From assembly GCF_014843845.1 (NCBI RefSeq), contig NZ_JHQS01000053.1, positions 124,001-188,000 of the forward strand: a stretch of DNA of 64,000 nt, written 5' to 3'. The notes beneath the pieces were generated by a model. It saw only the letters and a list, made by a program, of their open reading frames with translations. It made no database searches and was not told the origin of the DNA. Position numbers and translations under genes: made by a program. The DNA comes from Mesorhizobium amorphae. GTDB lineage: Bacteria; Pseudomonadota; Alphaproteobacteria; Rhizobiales; Rhizobiaceae. This document shows positions 45,069 through 53,914 of the stretch, piece by piece. Position 1 is the first letter of the stretch; each line of letters begins with the position of its first letter.

Positions 45069-45424
45069 GGATTGCCGTCCGCATTTCAATCGAGCATTGT
45101 CCAGTTTTCAGTCTGACGCAAACGCCGAGAGGCGGATTGCGAGAGCGAAAGCATCGTTGGAGGAACGAAGCGCCGCGCAAACTGCCCGCAAAATATACGG
45201 ATTGCCTAAATATTGGGCGGACAAGCGCAACCGTAGTGACTAGGCTTTGGGAGTCCATGCCGCATCCAATGCCGCGAATGACGCGGATGTGCATCCCGGT
45301 GCGGCATGGTGTTGAAATCGCGTGATACCGCTTCGTTTCAGCCGAAATTGGCACAGTTCGTGCTTGAAGGAGGCGCAAGCGGGGCTCACAACCCGTCTTT
45401 TTGGCAGTGGAGGCCATTTTTTAC
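45069..45424. other. nnr-glnB intergenic region
   Basis: About 350 bp without a supportable gene. It contains the sigma-54 promoter of glnB (45349-45365) and a ribosome site ggagg at 45409-45413. A GC-rich stretch 45280-45310 (gtgcatcccggtgcggcatg) loosely resembles NtrC half-sites. Confidence 0.6.
45349..45365 (+). promoter_or_regulatory. Sigma-54 -24/-12 promoter of glnB-glnA
   Basis: tggcacagttcgtgctt matches the RpoN consensus TGGCAC-N5-TTGC: the invariant GG (45350-45351) and GC (45362-45363) are separated by exactly 10 nt. It is about 60 bp before the glnB start codon. glnB of rhizobia is known to be under NtrC/RpoN control. Confidence 0.85.
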
Positions 45425-45763
45425 ATGAAAAAGATCGAAGCGATCATCAAGCCGTTCAAGCTAGACGAAGTGAAGGAAGCGCTTCAGGAGGCCGGGCTGC
45501 AAGGCATCACCGTCACCGAGGCCAAGGGCTTTGGCCGGCAGAAGGGCCATACCGAACTTTACCGCGGCGCGGAATATGTCGTCGATTTCCTGCCCAAGGT
45601 GAAGATCGAGGTTGTGCTCGGCGACGACGCGGTCGAAGGCGCGATCGAAGCCATCCGCAAGGCGGCGCAGACCGGCCGTATCGGCGACGGCAAGATCTTC
45701 GTCTCCAACATCGAGGAAGTCGTTCGTATCCGCACCGGTGAAACGGGTATGGACGCCGTCTGA
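45425..45763 (+). CDS. glnB: Nitrogen regulatory protein P-II
   Basis: The 112-aa P-II signal protein, sensing 2-oxoglutarate and ATP/ADP. It begins MKKIEAIIKPFKLDEVKEA and carries the uridylylation tyrosine Y51 within LYRGAEYVVDF, the T-loop, and the C-terminal GKIFVSNIEEVVRIRTGE. It regulates glutamine synthetase adenylylation and NtrBC. The ATG at 45425 has ggagg 11 nt upstream. It is 51 bp ahead of glnA, the usual glnBA operon under a sigma-54 promoter. Confidence 0.98.
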   Translation: MKKIEAIIKPFKLDEVKEALQEAGLQGITVTEAKGFGRQKGHTELYRGAEYVVDFLPKVKIEVVLGDDAVEGAIEAIRKAAQTGRIGDGKIFVSNIEEVVRIRTGETGMDAV

Positions 45764-45814
45764 GCTTTCTGATTTCAGTTTCCTCGAACCGTCAGCACAC
45801 AGGGAAGAAATGAC

Positions 45815-47224
45815 ATGACGACAGCCAAAGACATCATGAAGCAGATCAAGGACAACGACGTGAAATTCGTTGACCTGCGCTTCACCGATCCGAAGGGCAA
45901 GCTGCAGCACGTGACGATGGATGTCGTCGAGGTCGAGGAAGACATGTTCGCCGATGGCGTCATGTTCGACGGCTCCTCGATCGCCGGCTGGAAGGCGATC
46001 AACGAGTCCGACATGGTGCTGATGCCCGACCCCGACACGGTGCATATGGACCCGTTCTTCGCCCAATCGACCATGGTCATCCTGTGCGACATCCTCGATC
46101 CGGTCTCCGGCGAATCCTACAACCGCGACCCGCGCGGCACCGCCAAGAAGGCCGAAGCCTACATGAAGTCGGAAGGCATCGGCGATCAGATCTTCGTCGG
46201 CCCGGAAGCCGAGTTCTTCGTCTTCGACGACGTCAAGTACAAGGCCGACCCTTATAACACCGGCTTCCGGCTGGATTCGACCGAACTTCCGTCCAATGAC
46301 GACACCGATTACGAGACCGGCAACCTCGGCCACCGTCCGCGCATCAAGGGCGGCTATTTCCCTGTGCCGCCGATCGATTCCGCGCAGGACATGCGCTCGG
46401 AAATGCTGACCGTGCTCGCCGAAATGGGCGTACGCGTCGAAAAGCATCACCACGAGGTCGCCGCCGCCCAGCACGAGCTCGGCATCAAGTTCGACACGCT
46501 GGTCCGCAACGCCGACAAGATGCTGATCTACAAGTATGTCGTGCACCAGGTCGCCAATGCCTACGGCAAGACGGCCACCTTCATGCCGAAGCCGATCTTC
46601 GGCGACAATGGCTCAGGCATGCACGTCCACCAGTCGATCTGGAAGGGCGGCAAGCCGACCTTCGCCGGCAACGAATATGCCGGCCTGTCGGAGAGCTGCC
46701 TGTTCTACATCGGCGGCATCATCAAGCACGCCAAGGCGATCAACGCCTTCACCAACCCGCTGACCAATTCCTACAAGCGCCTGGTGCCGGGCTATGAAGC
46801 GCCGGTGCTGCTCGCCTACTCGGCACGCAATCGTTCGGCGTCCTGCCGCATTCCGTTCGGCTCGTCGCCGAAGGCCAAGCGCGTCGAGGTCCGCTTCCCC
46901 GATCCGGGCGCGAACCCCTACCTCGCCTTCGCCGCCATGCTGATGGCCGGCCTCGACGGCATCAAGAACAAGATCCATCCGGGACAGCCGATGGACAAGG
47001 ATCTCTACGACCTGCCGCCGAAGGAACTGAAGAAGATCCCGACCGTCTGCGGCTCGCTGCGCGAAGCCCTGCAGAGCCTCGACAAGGACCGCGGCTTCCT
47101 GAAAGCCGGCGGCGTCTTCGACGACGACCAGATCGACAGCTACATCGAGCTGAAGATGGCCGAGGTGATGCGCTTCGAAATGACCCCGCATCCAGTCGAA
47201 TACGACATGTACTATTCGGTCTAA
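45815..47224 (+). CDS. glnA: Glutamine synthetase type I
   Basis: A 469-aa dodecameric GSI that makes glutamine from glutamate and ammonia. Conserved motifs: FDGSSIAGW, the catalytic KTATFMPKPIFGDNGSGMHVHQS, and the adenylylation region KDLYDLPPKE, whose tyrosine is modified by GlnE under control of P-II. Ribosome site ggga before the ATG. Follows glnB on the same transcript. Confidence 0.98.
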   Translation: MTTAKDIMKQIKDNDVKFVDLRFTDPKGKLQHVTMDVVEVEEDMFADGVMFDGSSIAGWKAINESDMVLMPDPDTVHMDPFFAQSTMVILCDILDPVSGESYNRDPRGTAKKAEAYMKSEGIGDQIFVGPEAEFFVFDDVKYKADPYNTGFRLDSTELPSNDDTDYETGNLGHRPRIKGGYFPVPPIDSAQDMRSEMLTVLAEMGVRVEKHHHEVAAAQHELGIKFDTLVRNADKMLIYKYVVHQVANAYGKTATFMPKPIFGDNGSGMHVHQSIWKGGKPTFAGNEYAGLSESCLFYIGGIIKHAKAINAFTNPLTNSYKRLVPGYEAPVLLAYSARNRSASCRIPFGSSPKAKRVEVRFPDPGANPYLAFAAMLMAGLDGIKNKIHPGQPMDKDLYDLPPKELKKIPTVCGSLREALQSLDKDRGFLKAGGVFDDDQIDSYIELKMAEVMRFEMTPHPVEYDMYYSV

Positions 47225-47246
47225 ACCACTGACCGAACTGCAGTTC

Positions 47247-47283
47247 AGCCCTTGGAAGGTATCCCCTTCCAAGGGCTTTTTCG
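47247..47283 (+). terminator. Intrinsic terminator of glnBA
   Basis: A perfect 13-bp stem, agcccttggaagg (47247-47259) and ccttccaagggct (47265-47277), with a 5-nt loop and a following T-run, 23 bp after the glnA stop. Confidence 0.92.
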
Positions 47284-47488
47284 TTGCAAGGCGACTTGGT
47301 TAGACCACTGCTGTCCGGTCTGGTTTTGGAGGCTGGCCTTTAATAGGAAATGCGCACGCTCGCCGTCAGCGTTGGCCTGATTGGCAACCGCCGCCTCAAC
47401 CGGAAGGCATACAGAAAAGCCCCGGCGTTGCCGCCGAGGCTCTGTTGCCAAGTTTGCAGACGCAGCGCCTAGGCAGCGCCACAAGATA

Positions 47489-48529
47489 TCAAGCCGCAGC
47501 CGAAACCTCGCCGCTGGCTGGAACCGAGGCGATCGTCTTCAGGATCTGCGAAGCGATCTGGTAGGGGTCGCCCTGCGAGTTGGGGCGACGGTCTTCCAGA
47601 TAGCCCTTGTAGCCGTTGTTGATGAACGAGTGCGGCACGCGGATCGAAGCGCCGCGGTCGGCGATGCCGTAGCTGAACTTGTTCCACGGCGCAGTCTCGT
47701 GCTTGCCGGTCAGACGCTTGTCGTTGTCCGGGCCGTAGACGGCGATGTGATCCATCAGGTTCTTGTCGAAAGCCGCCATCAGCGCTTCGAAATAGGCCTT
47801 GCCGCCGACTTCGCGCATGTAGGCGGTCGAGAAGTTGGCATGCATGCCCGAGCCGTTCCAGTCGGTGTCGCCGAGCGGCTTGCAGTGATACTCGATGTCG
47901 ATGCCGTATTTTTCGGTCAGGCGCTGCATCAAATAGCGCGCCATCCACATCTGGTCGGCGGCCTTCTTGGAGCCCTTGCCGAAGATCTGGAATTCCCACT
48001 GGCCCTTGGCCACTTCGGCGTTGATGCCTTCATGGTTGATGCCGGCGGCGAGACACTGGTCGAGATGCTCCTCGACGATCTGGCGCGCGACCGAGCCGAC
48101 ATTCGAATAGCCGACGCCGGTGTAATAAGGGCCCTGCGGCGCCGGATAGCCGCTCTCCGGAAAGCCGAGAGGACGACCGTCCTTGTAGAAGAAATATTCC
48201 TGCTCGAAGCCGAACCAGGCGCCCTCGTCGTCGAGGATGGTGGCGCGCTTGTTGGAGCTGTGCGGCGTCACGCCATCGGGCATCATGACTTCGCACATCA
48301 CCAGCACGCCATTGGTGCGGGCCGGATCCGGGAACACGGCGACCGGCTTCAGCACGCAGTCGGAGCTGTGGCCTTCGGCCTGCTGGGTCGAGGAACCATC
48401 GAAGCCCCACAGCGGCAGCTGCTCGAGCGTCGGGAACTCGGCATAGTCCTTGATCTGGGTCTTGCCGCGAAGATTGGGGACCGGGGTGTATCCATCGAGC
48501 CAGATATACTCGAGCTTGTATTTGGTCAT
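47489..48529 (-). CDS. glnII: Glutamine synthetase type II (eukaryotic-type)
   Basis: A 346-aa octameric GSII, the second glutamine synthetase of rhizobia, not adenylylated. It starts MTKYKLEYIWLDGYTPV, with PLWGFDGSSTQQAEGHSSD at the N-terminus and the catalytic GDTDWNGSGMHANFST and PHSFINNGYKGYLEDRRPN. The ATG at 48529 is preferred to an open extension reaching 48649, which would run into its promoter. A perfect sigma-54 promoter lies upstream at 48610-48625. Convergent with glnA and divergent from the DUF2735 gene. Confidence 0.97.
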   Translation of the reverse strand: MTKYKLEYIWLDGYTPVPNLRGKTQIKDYAEFPTLEQLPLWGFDGSSTQQAEGHSSDCVLKPVAVFPDPARTNGVLVMCEVMMPDGVTPHSSNKRATILDDEGAWFGFEQEYFFYKDGRPLGFPESGYPAPQGPYYTGVGYSNVGSVARQIVEEHLDQCLAAGINHEGINAEVAKGQWEFQIFGKGSKKAADQMWMARYLMQRLTEKYGIDIEYHCKPLGDTDWNGSGMHANFSTAYMREVGGKAYFEALMAAFDKNLMDHIAVYGPDNDKRLTGKHETAPWNKFSYGIADRGASIRVPHSFINNGYKGYLEDRRPNSQGDPYQIASQILKTIASVPASGEVSAAA

Positions 48530-48839
48530 TCTAGAGCCTCTCGTTGCTTGACCGCCGCACACGGTGTCGATGCATGGCCGGATCGAGCCGGCCTGCCGGA
48601 CCGTTAAAATGCAAATCGTGTGCCATTCGCGCTCCCGCGGGTGCGGCAAAATGGTCGGGGCATTGCGTTGAATTTACAGAGCCGCCTCAGCAATGCGTCC
48701 AGATCGATCAAAAGCATATCGTGCATACATATTAGGCAAATACTGATCTTTTCGTAGGCATATTGCTTAAATGACTCGCAGAACCTATCTTGAGGAAAAG
48801 GTGAATCGGCAAGTTCCTAAAGGAAGAAGGGGGCCGGCA
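48530..48839. other. glnII-DUF2735 divergent control region
   Basis: No gene supported. Contains the sigma-54 promoter of glnII, and at 48722-48738 a tgcatacatattaggca segment with a GC-N11-GC spacing as in NtrC binding sites. Confidence 0.5.
48610..48625 (-). promoter_or_regulatory. Sigma-54 -24/-12 promoter of glnII
   Basis: On the minus strand the sequence reads tggcacacgatttgca, a perfect match to TGGCAC-N5-TTGCA with GG-N10-GC spacing. It is about 80 bp upstream of the glnII start codon. glnII of rhizobia is a textbook NtrC/RpoN target. Confidence 0.93.
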
Positions 48840-49034
48840 ATGGAAATCGTCTCTGCACGCCCATCGGCAAAAATCCTGATGTTCCCAATGGCAGCGCGCA
48901 TGCCTGCCTCAAATTTAGGCGCAAAGGCCAAGTTCGCGGCAGAGCTTGCCTCGCTGCGCAACACGCATGCCGATTTTGACGGCTGGTACCATGAGGCTGC
49001 GATCGAGGAAGAGAACCAGCAGCGCAAGAGCTGA
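48840..49034 (+). CDS. DUF2735 small protein linked to glnII
   Basis: A 64-aa protein whose SAKILMFPMAARM and DGWYHEAAIEEE segments match the DUF2735 family. Members of this family occur almost exclusively next to glnII in rhizobia, so a role in glutamine synthetase or nitrogen control is suggested by context alone. The ATG at 48840 follows aaggggg; a frame open from 48771 lacks a better site. Divergent from glnII. Confidence 0.82.
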   Translation: MEIVSARPSAKILMFPMAARMPASNLGAKAKFAAELASLRNTHADFDGWYHEAAIEEENQQRKS

Positions 49035-49061
49035 TCTTTCCTGCAAACGCTTTCGCATGAA

Positions 49062-49093
49062 AAAGCCCGGCGTGATCGCTCACGCCGGGCTTT
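49062..49093. terminator. Bidirectional terminator between DUF2735 and MHS transporter genes
   Basis: A perfect 14-bp stem, aaagcccggcgtga (49062-49075) and tcacgccgggcttt (49080-49093), with a 4-nt loop and short T-runs on both sides; it separates convergent genes. Confidence 0.85.
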
Positions 49094-49114
49094 CTTACAG
49101 GCGACTGATCGGCC

Positions 49115-51004
49115 CTACTGCTTGTCGTGCAGGTTGGTGCCGAGCGTATCCCTGACGAAGATCATGCCGATGATCAGCGACATCGCCGCGATCACCACCG
49201 GATACCAGAGGCCGTAGTAGATATCGCCCTTGTAGGCACTGAGCGCGAACACCGTTGCCGGCAGCAACCCGCCGAACCAGCCATTGCCGATGTGATAGGG
49301 CAGCGACATGCCGGTGTAGCGGATGCGGGTCGGGAACATCTCGACCAGGATCGCCGCGATCGGCCCATAGACCATGGTGACGAAGACGACGAGGATGAAC
49401 AGGATGCCGATCGTCATCGGCCAGTTCACCGCCGCCGGATCGGCGAACATGGCGAAGGCGCCGCCGCCCGGTATGGTGTAGACGGTGACCTCGGGAGCGC
49501 CCGCTGCCTCGTCGGCGGTCAGGAGCTTGTCCTTGATCGCCTGCTCGGTCGCAACCGTCGCCTTCTCGCCGGCGCGGATTGCGGCGGCATCGAGCTTCAG
49601 CTCAGGGTTGGCAGCGACAAAGGCATCAAGCTTCTGGTCCGTTACCTTGGCGGCAGCACGCTTCAGCGGATAGCCGCCGTCCTGCAGCGACATGTTGACG
49701 GCCTTGATGAAGGCGGTTTCCTTGGCCTTGGCCTGATCGCCGGCGGCGATCGCGTCGTAGGACTCCACCGTCTCGTTGCCGATCTTGACCGACGCGGCGG
49801 TTCCGGGTGCTGCCGTCGCCACAACGTCATAAGGAACCGAGTTCTTGGTCAGGAACGACGTGGCGATATCGCAGGATGTCGTGAACTTCGCCGTGCCGAC
49901 CGGATTGAACTGGAACCTGCAGTCGCCCGGTGCGGCGGTCACGGTTGCACGCGTGTTCTGCTGCGCGGTGGCGAGCGCCGGGTTGGCCGCCCAGGTCAGC
50001 GCCTTGAACAGCGGGAAGGTGCAGACGATGGCCAAAGCGAGACCCGCCATGATGATCGGCTTGCGGCCGATCTTGTCGGACAGCCATCCGAACACGACGA
50101 AGAAGATCGAACCCACCGCCAGCGCGATGGCGATCATGATATTGACCGACTGCGCATCGACCTTAAGCACGTTGGTCAGGAAGAACAGCGCGTAGAACTG
50201 GCCGTTGTACCAGACCACGGCCTGGCCGGCGGTGAGGCCGAGCAGCGCCAGCAGCGCGATCTTGGCATTCTTCCATTGACCGAAGGCTTCCGTCAGCGGC
50301 GCCTTCGAGCCCTTGCCCTCGTCCTTCATGCGCCGGAAGGTCGGCGATTCAGACAATGAAAGCCGGATCCAGATCGAGATGCCGAGCAGCACGAAGGAGA
50401 CGATGAATGGAATACGCCAGCCCCAGGCAGCATAGTTTTCCTTGCTCAACGAAGCCTGCACGATCAGGATCACGACCAACGACAGGAACAGGCCGAGCGT
50501 GGCTGTCGTCTGGATCCACGATGTATAGTAGCCGCGCCGGTTGTCTGGCGCGTGCTCGGCGACATAGGTAGCCGCACCGCCATACTCGCCGCCCAGCGCC
50601 AGGCCCTGCAGCATACGCAGGATGATCAGGATCACGGGAGCCGCGATGCCCAAAGTCGCATATCCAGGCAGCAAGCCGACCAGGAAGGTCGACAGACCCA
50701 TGATCGTCATGGTGACAAGGAAAGTATATTTGCGGCCGACAAGGTCACCGATGCGGCCGAAGAGCAGCGCGCCGAAAGGGCGCACCAGGAAACCGGCGGC
50801 GAAAGCAAGCAGCGCGAAGATATTGCGCGTCGCTTCCGGAATGGTTGGACTGAAGAAAGTCGAACCAATGAACACTGCCAGCGAGCCGTAGAGATAGAAA
50901 TCGTACCATTCGAAAACGGTGCCGAGCGAGGAAGCGAAGATGACCTTCTTTTCCTCTCGCGTCATGCCGCGGCTGGTTTCGCCGACGGTCGATGCCATTG
51001 CCAT
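49115..51004 (-). CDS. MFS/MHS-family transporter with about 185-residue insert between helices
   Basis: A 629-aa metabolite:H+ symporter-type permease. Family motifs: FASSLGTVFEWYDFYLYG, RPFGALLFGRIGDLVGRKY, RMLQGLALGGEYGGAATYVAEHA, and FGWLSDKIGRKPIIM. Family members are usually about 430-460 aa; here residues about 340-525 are an extra segment, polar, with two cysteines (DCRFQF, SCDIA), Ala-rich and ending in IPGGGAFAMFADPAAVNWP, between the eighth and ninth helices. The insert probably forms a soluble loop. Ribosome site ggagga before the ATG. Substrate unknown. Confidence 0.9.
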   Translation of the reverse strand: MAMASTVGETSRGMTREEKKVIFASSLGTVFEWYDFYLYGSLAVFIGSTFFSPTIPEATRNIFALLAFAAGFLVRPFGALLFGRIGDLVGRKYTFLVTMTIMGLSTFLVGLLPGYATLGIAAPVILIILRMLQGLALGGEYGGAATYVAEHAPDNRRGYYTSWIQTTATLGLFLSLVVILIVQASLSKENYAAWGWRIPFIVSFVLLGISIWIRLSLSESPTFRRMKDEGKGSKAPLTEAFGQWKNAKIALLALLGLTAGQAVVWYNGQFYALFFLTNVLKVDAQSVNIMIAIALAVGSIFFVVFGWLSDKIGRKPIIMAGLALAIVCTFPLFKALTWAANPALATAQQNTRATVTAAPGDCRFQFNPVGTAKFTTSCDIATSFLTKNSVPYDVVATAAPGTAASVKIGNETVESYDAIAAGDQAKAKETAFIKAVNMSLQDGGYPLKRAAAKVTDQKLDAFVAANPELKLDAAAIRAGEKATVATEQAIKDKLLTADEAAGAPEVTVYTIPGGGAFAMFADPAAVNWPMTIGILFILVVFVTMVYGPIAAILVEMFPTRIRYTGMSLPYHIGNGWFGGLLPATVFALSAYKGDIYYGLWYPVVIAAMSLIIGMIFVRDTLGTNLHDKQ

Positions 51005-51192
51005 TGATATGTCCTCCCGTGAGATCCGGTCTGTCTTCGATGCTGCGGGTGATTGGTCGGCGTTCTCCTCGAAAACGCGGACTCAGTGCAGCCATCGGCG
51101 CAAAAAATGACAGAAAGCAGCGGCCGGAGGCAGACCGACCTTGGAATTATGACTTTCGTATTAGGTGCAGTGCGAAAGAATCGGGAAGACAA

Positions 51193-51981
51193 CTATTTCA
51201 GCGCATCGAGAAGACCGACCGCCGCCATCATGTCACGCTTGCGGGCCGACCGGCGCGCGACAGCTTCGGCATCCTGCCCCCAATGCTCGACCTGCCAGTC
51301 TTCATCGACATGACCGGCAGCCCAGGCAGCCTCGCCGTCGAGCTCGCCGAAATCGACCGCCAGCGCCAGCAGCGCCGAGCCCGTCAGCGACGTCATGACA
51401 TGGATGGCCGCCAGCCGCAGCGGTTCTTTGCGCTGGGCAAGGTGGACGCCCAGCACCGCAATGGTTTCGCGCGGCTGCTCGACATGGATGATGCCTTCGG
51501 CAAGGTTGAAGCGAGCGCCAAGCGCGGTGCGCGCCCAGTCGATGACCGGATCCCAGAGCTCGTTCTGGCGATCGACCAGCCCTTGCGGCGCGTCGGCACG
51601 GTAGCAGAGCAGATCGGACGAGGCAAAGCGCAGAATATCCTCCAGCACCGCCTGCGGGTCGCTGGCGACGCCGTCGATGGCCGTGTTGACGAGACGCATC
51701 ACCGGCATCGAAACCGGGGCGATGGTCTCGCCCTGCGCGTCGAACTCGCCGGCGACCAGCGCCGCCGCCTGCTCGGTCGGCAGCACCAGCAGCGCCTTGC
51801 CGGGCGTGCGCACCGGTTTGCCGTCGAGATGAACGGCAAATGCCTCATCGGCCGGCACGACCGAAACGTCCTTGTAGAAGCGCTTCGGCAGCGGCGTCTT
51901 CATCTGGATCTGGGCGCGGCGCACCGGATCCGGATCGGACAGCTGCTTTCCCGCTTCGAGGTCGTTGAGGATATCGCGCAT
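51193..51981 (-). CDS. ATP12-family F1-ATPase assembly chaperone
   Basis: A 262-aa homologue of mitochondrial ATP12, which chaperones the F1 alpha subunit during ATP synthase assembly. Features: PLPKRFYKDVSVVPADEAFAV, LDGKPVRTPGKALLVLPT, LAGEFDAQGE-like VAGEFDAQGETI, the CYRADAPQGLVDRQNELWDP motif and LAVDFGELDGEAAWAA. The ATG at 51981 is chosen. In rhizobia this gene sits by rluC and crcB, as here. Confidence 0.93.
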   Translation of the reverse strand: MRDILNDLEAGKQLSDPDPVRRAQIQMKTPLPKRFYKDVSVVPADEAFAVHLDGKPVRTPGKALLVLPTEQAAALVAGEFDAQGETIAPVSMPVMRLVNTAIDGVASDPQAVLEDILRFASSDLLCYRADAPQGLVDRQNELWDPVIDWARTALGARFNLAEGIIHVEQPRETIAVLGVHLAQRKEPLRLAAIHVMTSLTGSALLALAVDFGELDGEAAWAAGHVDEDWQVEHWGQDAEAVARRSARKRDMMAAVGLLDALK

Positions 51982-51992
51982 GCCAGAACTTT

Positions 51993-52910
51993 CTATCCGG
52001 GGATTTGCTTGCGCACCGGCCTGTTGACGAGGATCAGTCCGGCCGCGATCAGGCCGAGTGCCAGAAAGATACGCACGGTCAGCGGCTCGCTCAAGATCAC
52101 CGCGCCGCACAGCACGCCGAACACCGGCGACAGGAAGGTGAAGCTCGACAGGCCGGATGCCGGGTAGCGCCTGAGCAGCCAGAACCACAGCACATAGGTG
52201 AAGGCGACGACGTAGACAGCCTGGAACAGCAGCGCCAATGTCGGCAAGGCGGCAAAGTCGCGGATCGAGGGTCCGGCGAAAGGCAGGACCAGGACACCGA
52301 CCACGACGGCACCGGCCAATTGATAGAGCAGCAACTTCTCGGCGCTGGTCTCGGCCAGTTTCGAGCGCTTGATAACGATGCTGGTCATAGCCCAGAGGAT
52401 GCCGGCGGCGAGGCTGAGCAGATCACCTGTCAATGTCGAGCCACCGGCGGCACTCATCTTGTCGGAGAACACAGCGGCCAGTCCGCCAAACGCCAGCACA
52501 AGGCCGACAAGCTTGCGCCCCGTGACGCGCTCGTCGAGCAGGAAGTGCCCGCCGACCAGCACCCAGAACGGCATGGTGTTGACCAGAAGCGTGTTGCGGG
52601 CAACGGTGGTGTGTTCGAGCCCGACATAGAGGCACAGGAACTCGACGCCAAACAGAGCGCCCACCAAGGCCCCTGAGACAAGGGTTTTGTCTGGCGTAAA
52701 CAGCGCAATACCGCGCCAGCGGCACCAGCCAAATACGCAGAGGCCGCCGATGATCGAGCGTGCGATCGACAGGAAAACCGGATCGTAGCCGGCATAGGAG
52801 ATCTTGGCGGCGACGTAGTTGAGCCCCCAGGAAAACGTCAGCCCGACCATGATGGCCGCCGCCGCCAGGTCGACCGCGTCGCGACGATCCAATGCGGGCA
52901 CAACGGCCAA
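51993..52910 (-). CDS. EamA/DMT-family permease
   Basis: A 305-aa drug/metabolite transporter with ten predicted helices in two EamA halves: IMVGLTFSWGLNYVAAKI, GALVGALFGVEFLCLYVGLE, VLVGGHFLLDERVTGRKLVG, then the second half with GDLLSLAAGILWAMTSI and ILSEPLTVRIFLALGLIAAG. The exact substrate is unknown. The start is TTG at 52910 because ggagga is 6 nt upstream; a later GTG at 52901 is a weaker alternative. It starts 2 bp after the rluC stop, so the two are coupled. Confidence 0.87.
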   Translation of the reverse strand: MAVVPALDRRDAVDLAAAAIMVGLTFSWGLNYVAAKISYAGYDPVFLSIARSIIGGLCVFGWCRWRGIALFTPDKTLVSGALVGALFGVEFLCLYVGLEHTTVARNTLLVNTMPFWVLVGGHFLLDERVTGRKLVGLVLAFGGLAAVFSDKMSAAGGSTLTGDLLSLAAGILWAMTSIVIKRSKLAETSAEKLLLYQLAGAVVVGVLVLPFAGPSIRDFAALPTLALLFQAVYVVAFTYVLWFWLLRRYPASGLSSFTFLSPVFGVLCGAVILSEPLTVRIFLALGLIAAGLILVNRPVRKQIPG

Positions 52911-52912
52911 TC

Positions 52913-53893
52913 TCAGTCCTCCGCGCTGGCGTCGTCGAAGCCGATCAGGTTCCAGCTCTGGCGCATATGCGGCGGCATCGGCGCGGTCACATCGATGACG
53001 CCCTTGTCCGGGTGCGGGATGACGATGCGGCGCGCATGCAGATGGAGGCGGTTTTGAATGCCGCCCGGAAAGTCCCAATTGGTATCGGCCTCGAAATATT
53101 TGGGGTCGCCGATGATCGGACAGCCGATATGGGCGGCATGAACGCGAAGCTGGTGGGTACGGCCCGTATAAGGCTCCATTTCCAGCCAGGTCATGGTCTG
53201 TGCCGCCTGCTCGATGACGCGATAATAGGACACGGCGTGATCGGCGCCCTTTTCACCATGCGCGGCCACGCGCACCCGGTCGCCGTCCGGCGTCGGCTCC
53301 TTGATCAGCCATGTCGAGATCTTGTCCTCGCCCTTCGGCGGGACGCCCTTGACCAGGGCCCAGTATGTCTTCTTGGTCTCGCGCGCCCGGAACGCCTCGG
53401 AGAGCTTCATCGCCGCGAGCCTGGTGCGGGCAACAACCAGCACGCCTGACGTGTCGCGGTCGAGCCGGTGCACCAGGCGCGGCTTCTCGCCCTTCTGGTT
53501 GCGCCAGGCTTCCAGCATGTCGTCGACATTGCGGGTGACACCCGAGCCGCCCTGAACGGCCAGACCCGCCGGCTTGTTGAAGACGAAGACCTTTGGATCC
53601 TCGTGGATCAGCATCTTGGCGAGCACGTCGGCGTCGCCCTGGTTGCGGATCGAGTGGCCGGTGAGCGGGCTCTCGCCCTTCTTGTCGACTTCGAGCGGCG
53701 GCACGCGGACCATCTGGCCCGGCTCGACACGGGTGTCGGCCTTCACCCGGCCGCCATCGACGCGGATCTGGCCGGAGCGCAGCAGCTTCTGCAGATGGCC
53801 GAAACCGAGACCCGGGAAATGGGTCTTGAACCAGCGATCGAGCCGCATGCCCGCCTCGCCGGCCTCCACCGTGATCTGCTCTACGCCTGCCAT
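52913..53893 (-). CDS. RluC/RluD-family 23S rRNA pseudouridine synthase
   Basis: A 326-aa protein with an S4 RNA-binding domain (about 14-70; MRLDRWFKTHFPGLG) and a pseudouridine synthase domain. The active site is VHRLDRDTSGVLVVA, with catalytic Asp at D145. FNKPAGLAVQGG, DHAVSYYRVI and GRTHQLRVHAAHIG are typical of RluC. It modifies uridines in 23S rRNA. Between ATP12/EamA and crcB. Confidence 0.93.
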   Translation of the reverse strand: MAGVEQITVEAGEAGMRLDRWFKTHFPGLGFGHLQKLLRSGQIRVDGGRVKADTRVEPGQMVRVPPLEVDKKGESPLTGHSIRNQGDADVLAKMLIHEDPKVFVFNKPAGLAVQGGSGVTRNVDDMLEAWRNQKGEKPRLVHRLDRDTSGVLVVARTRLAAMKLSEAFRARETKKTYWALVKGVPPKGEDKISTWLIKEPTPDGDRVRVAAHGEKGADHAVSYYRVIEQAAQTMTWLEMEPYTGRTHQLRVHAAHIGCPIIGDPKYFEADTNWDFPGGIQNRLHLHARRIVIPHPDKGVIDVTAPMPPHMRQSWNLIGFDDASAED

Positions 53894-53914
53894 TTTCGCC
53901 TATCCGTGTTTCTC

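Noticed and set aside
45280..45310. NtrC binding sites upstream of glnB
   Set aside because: The match to the NtrC consensus is partial only; not listed as a site without binding data.
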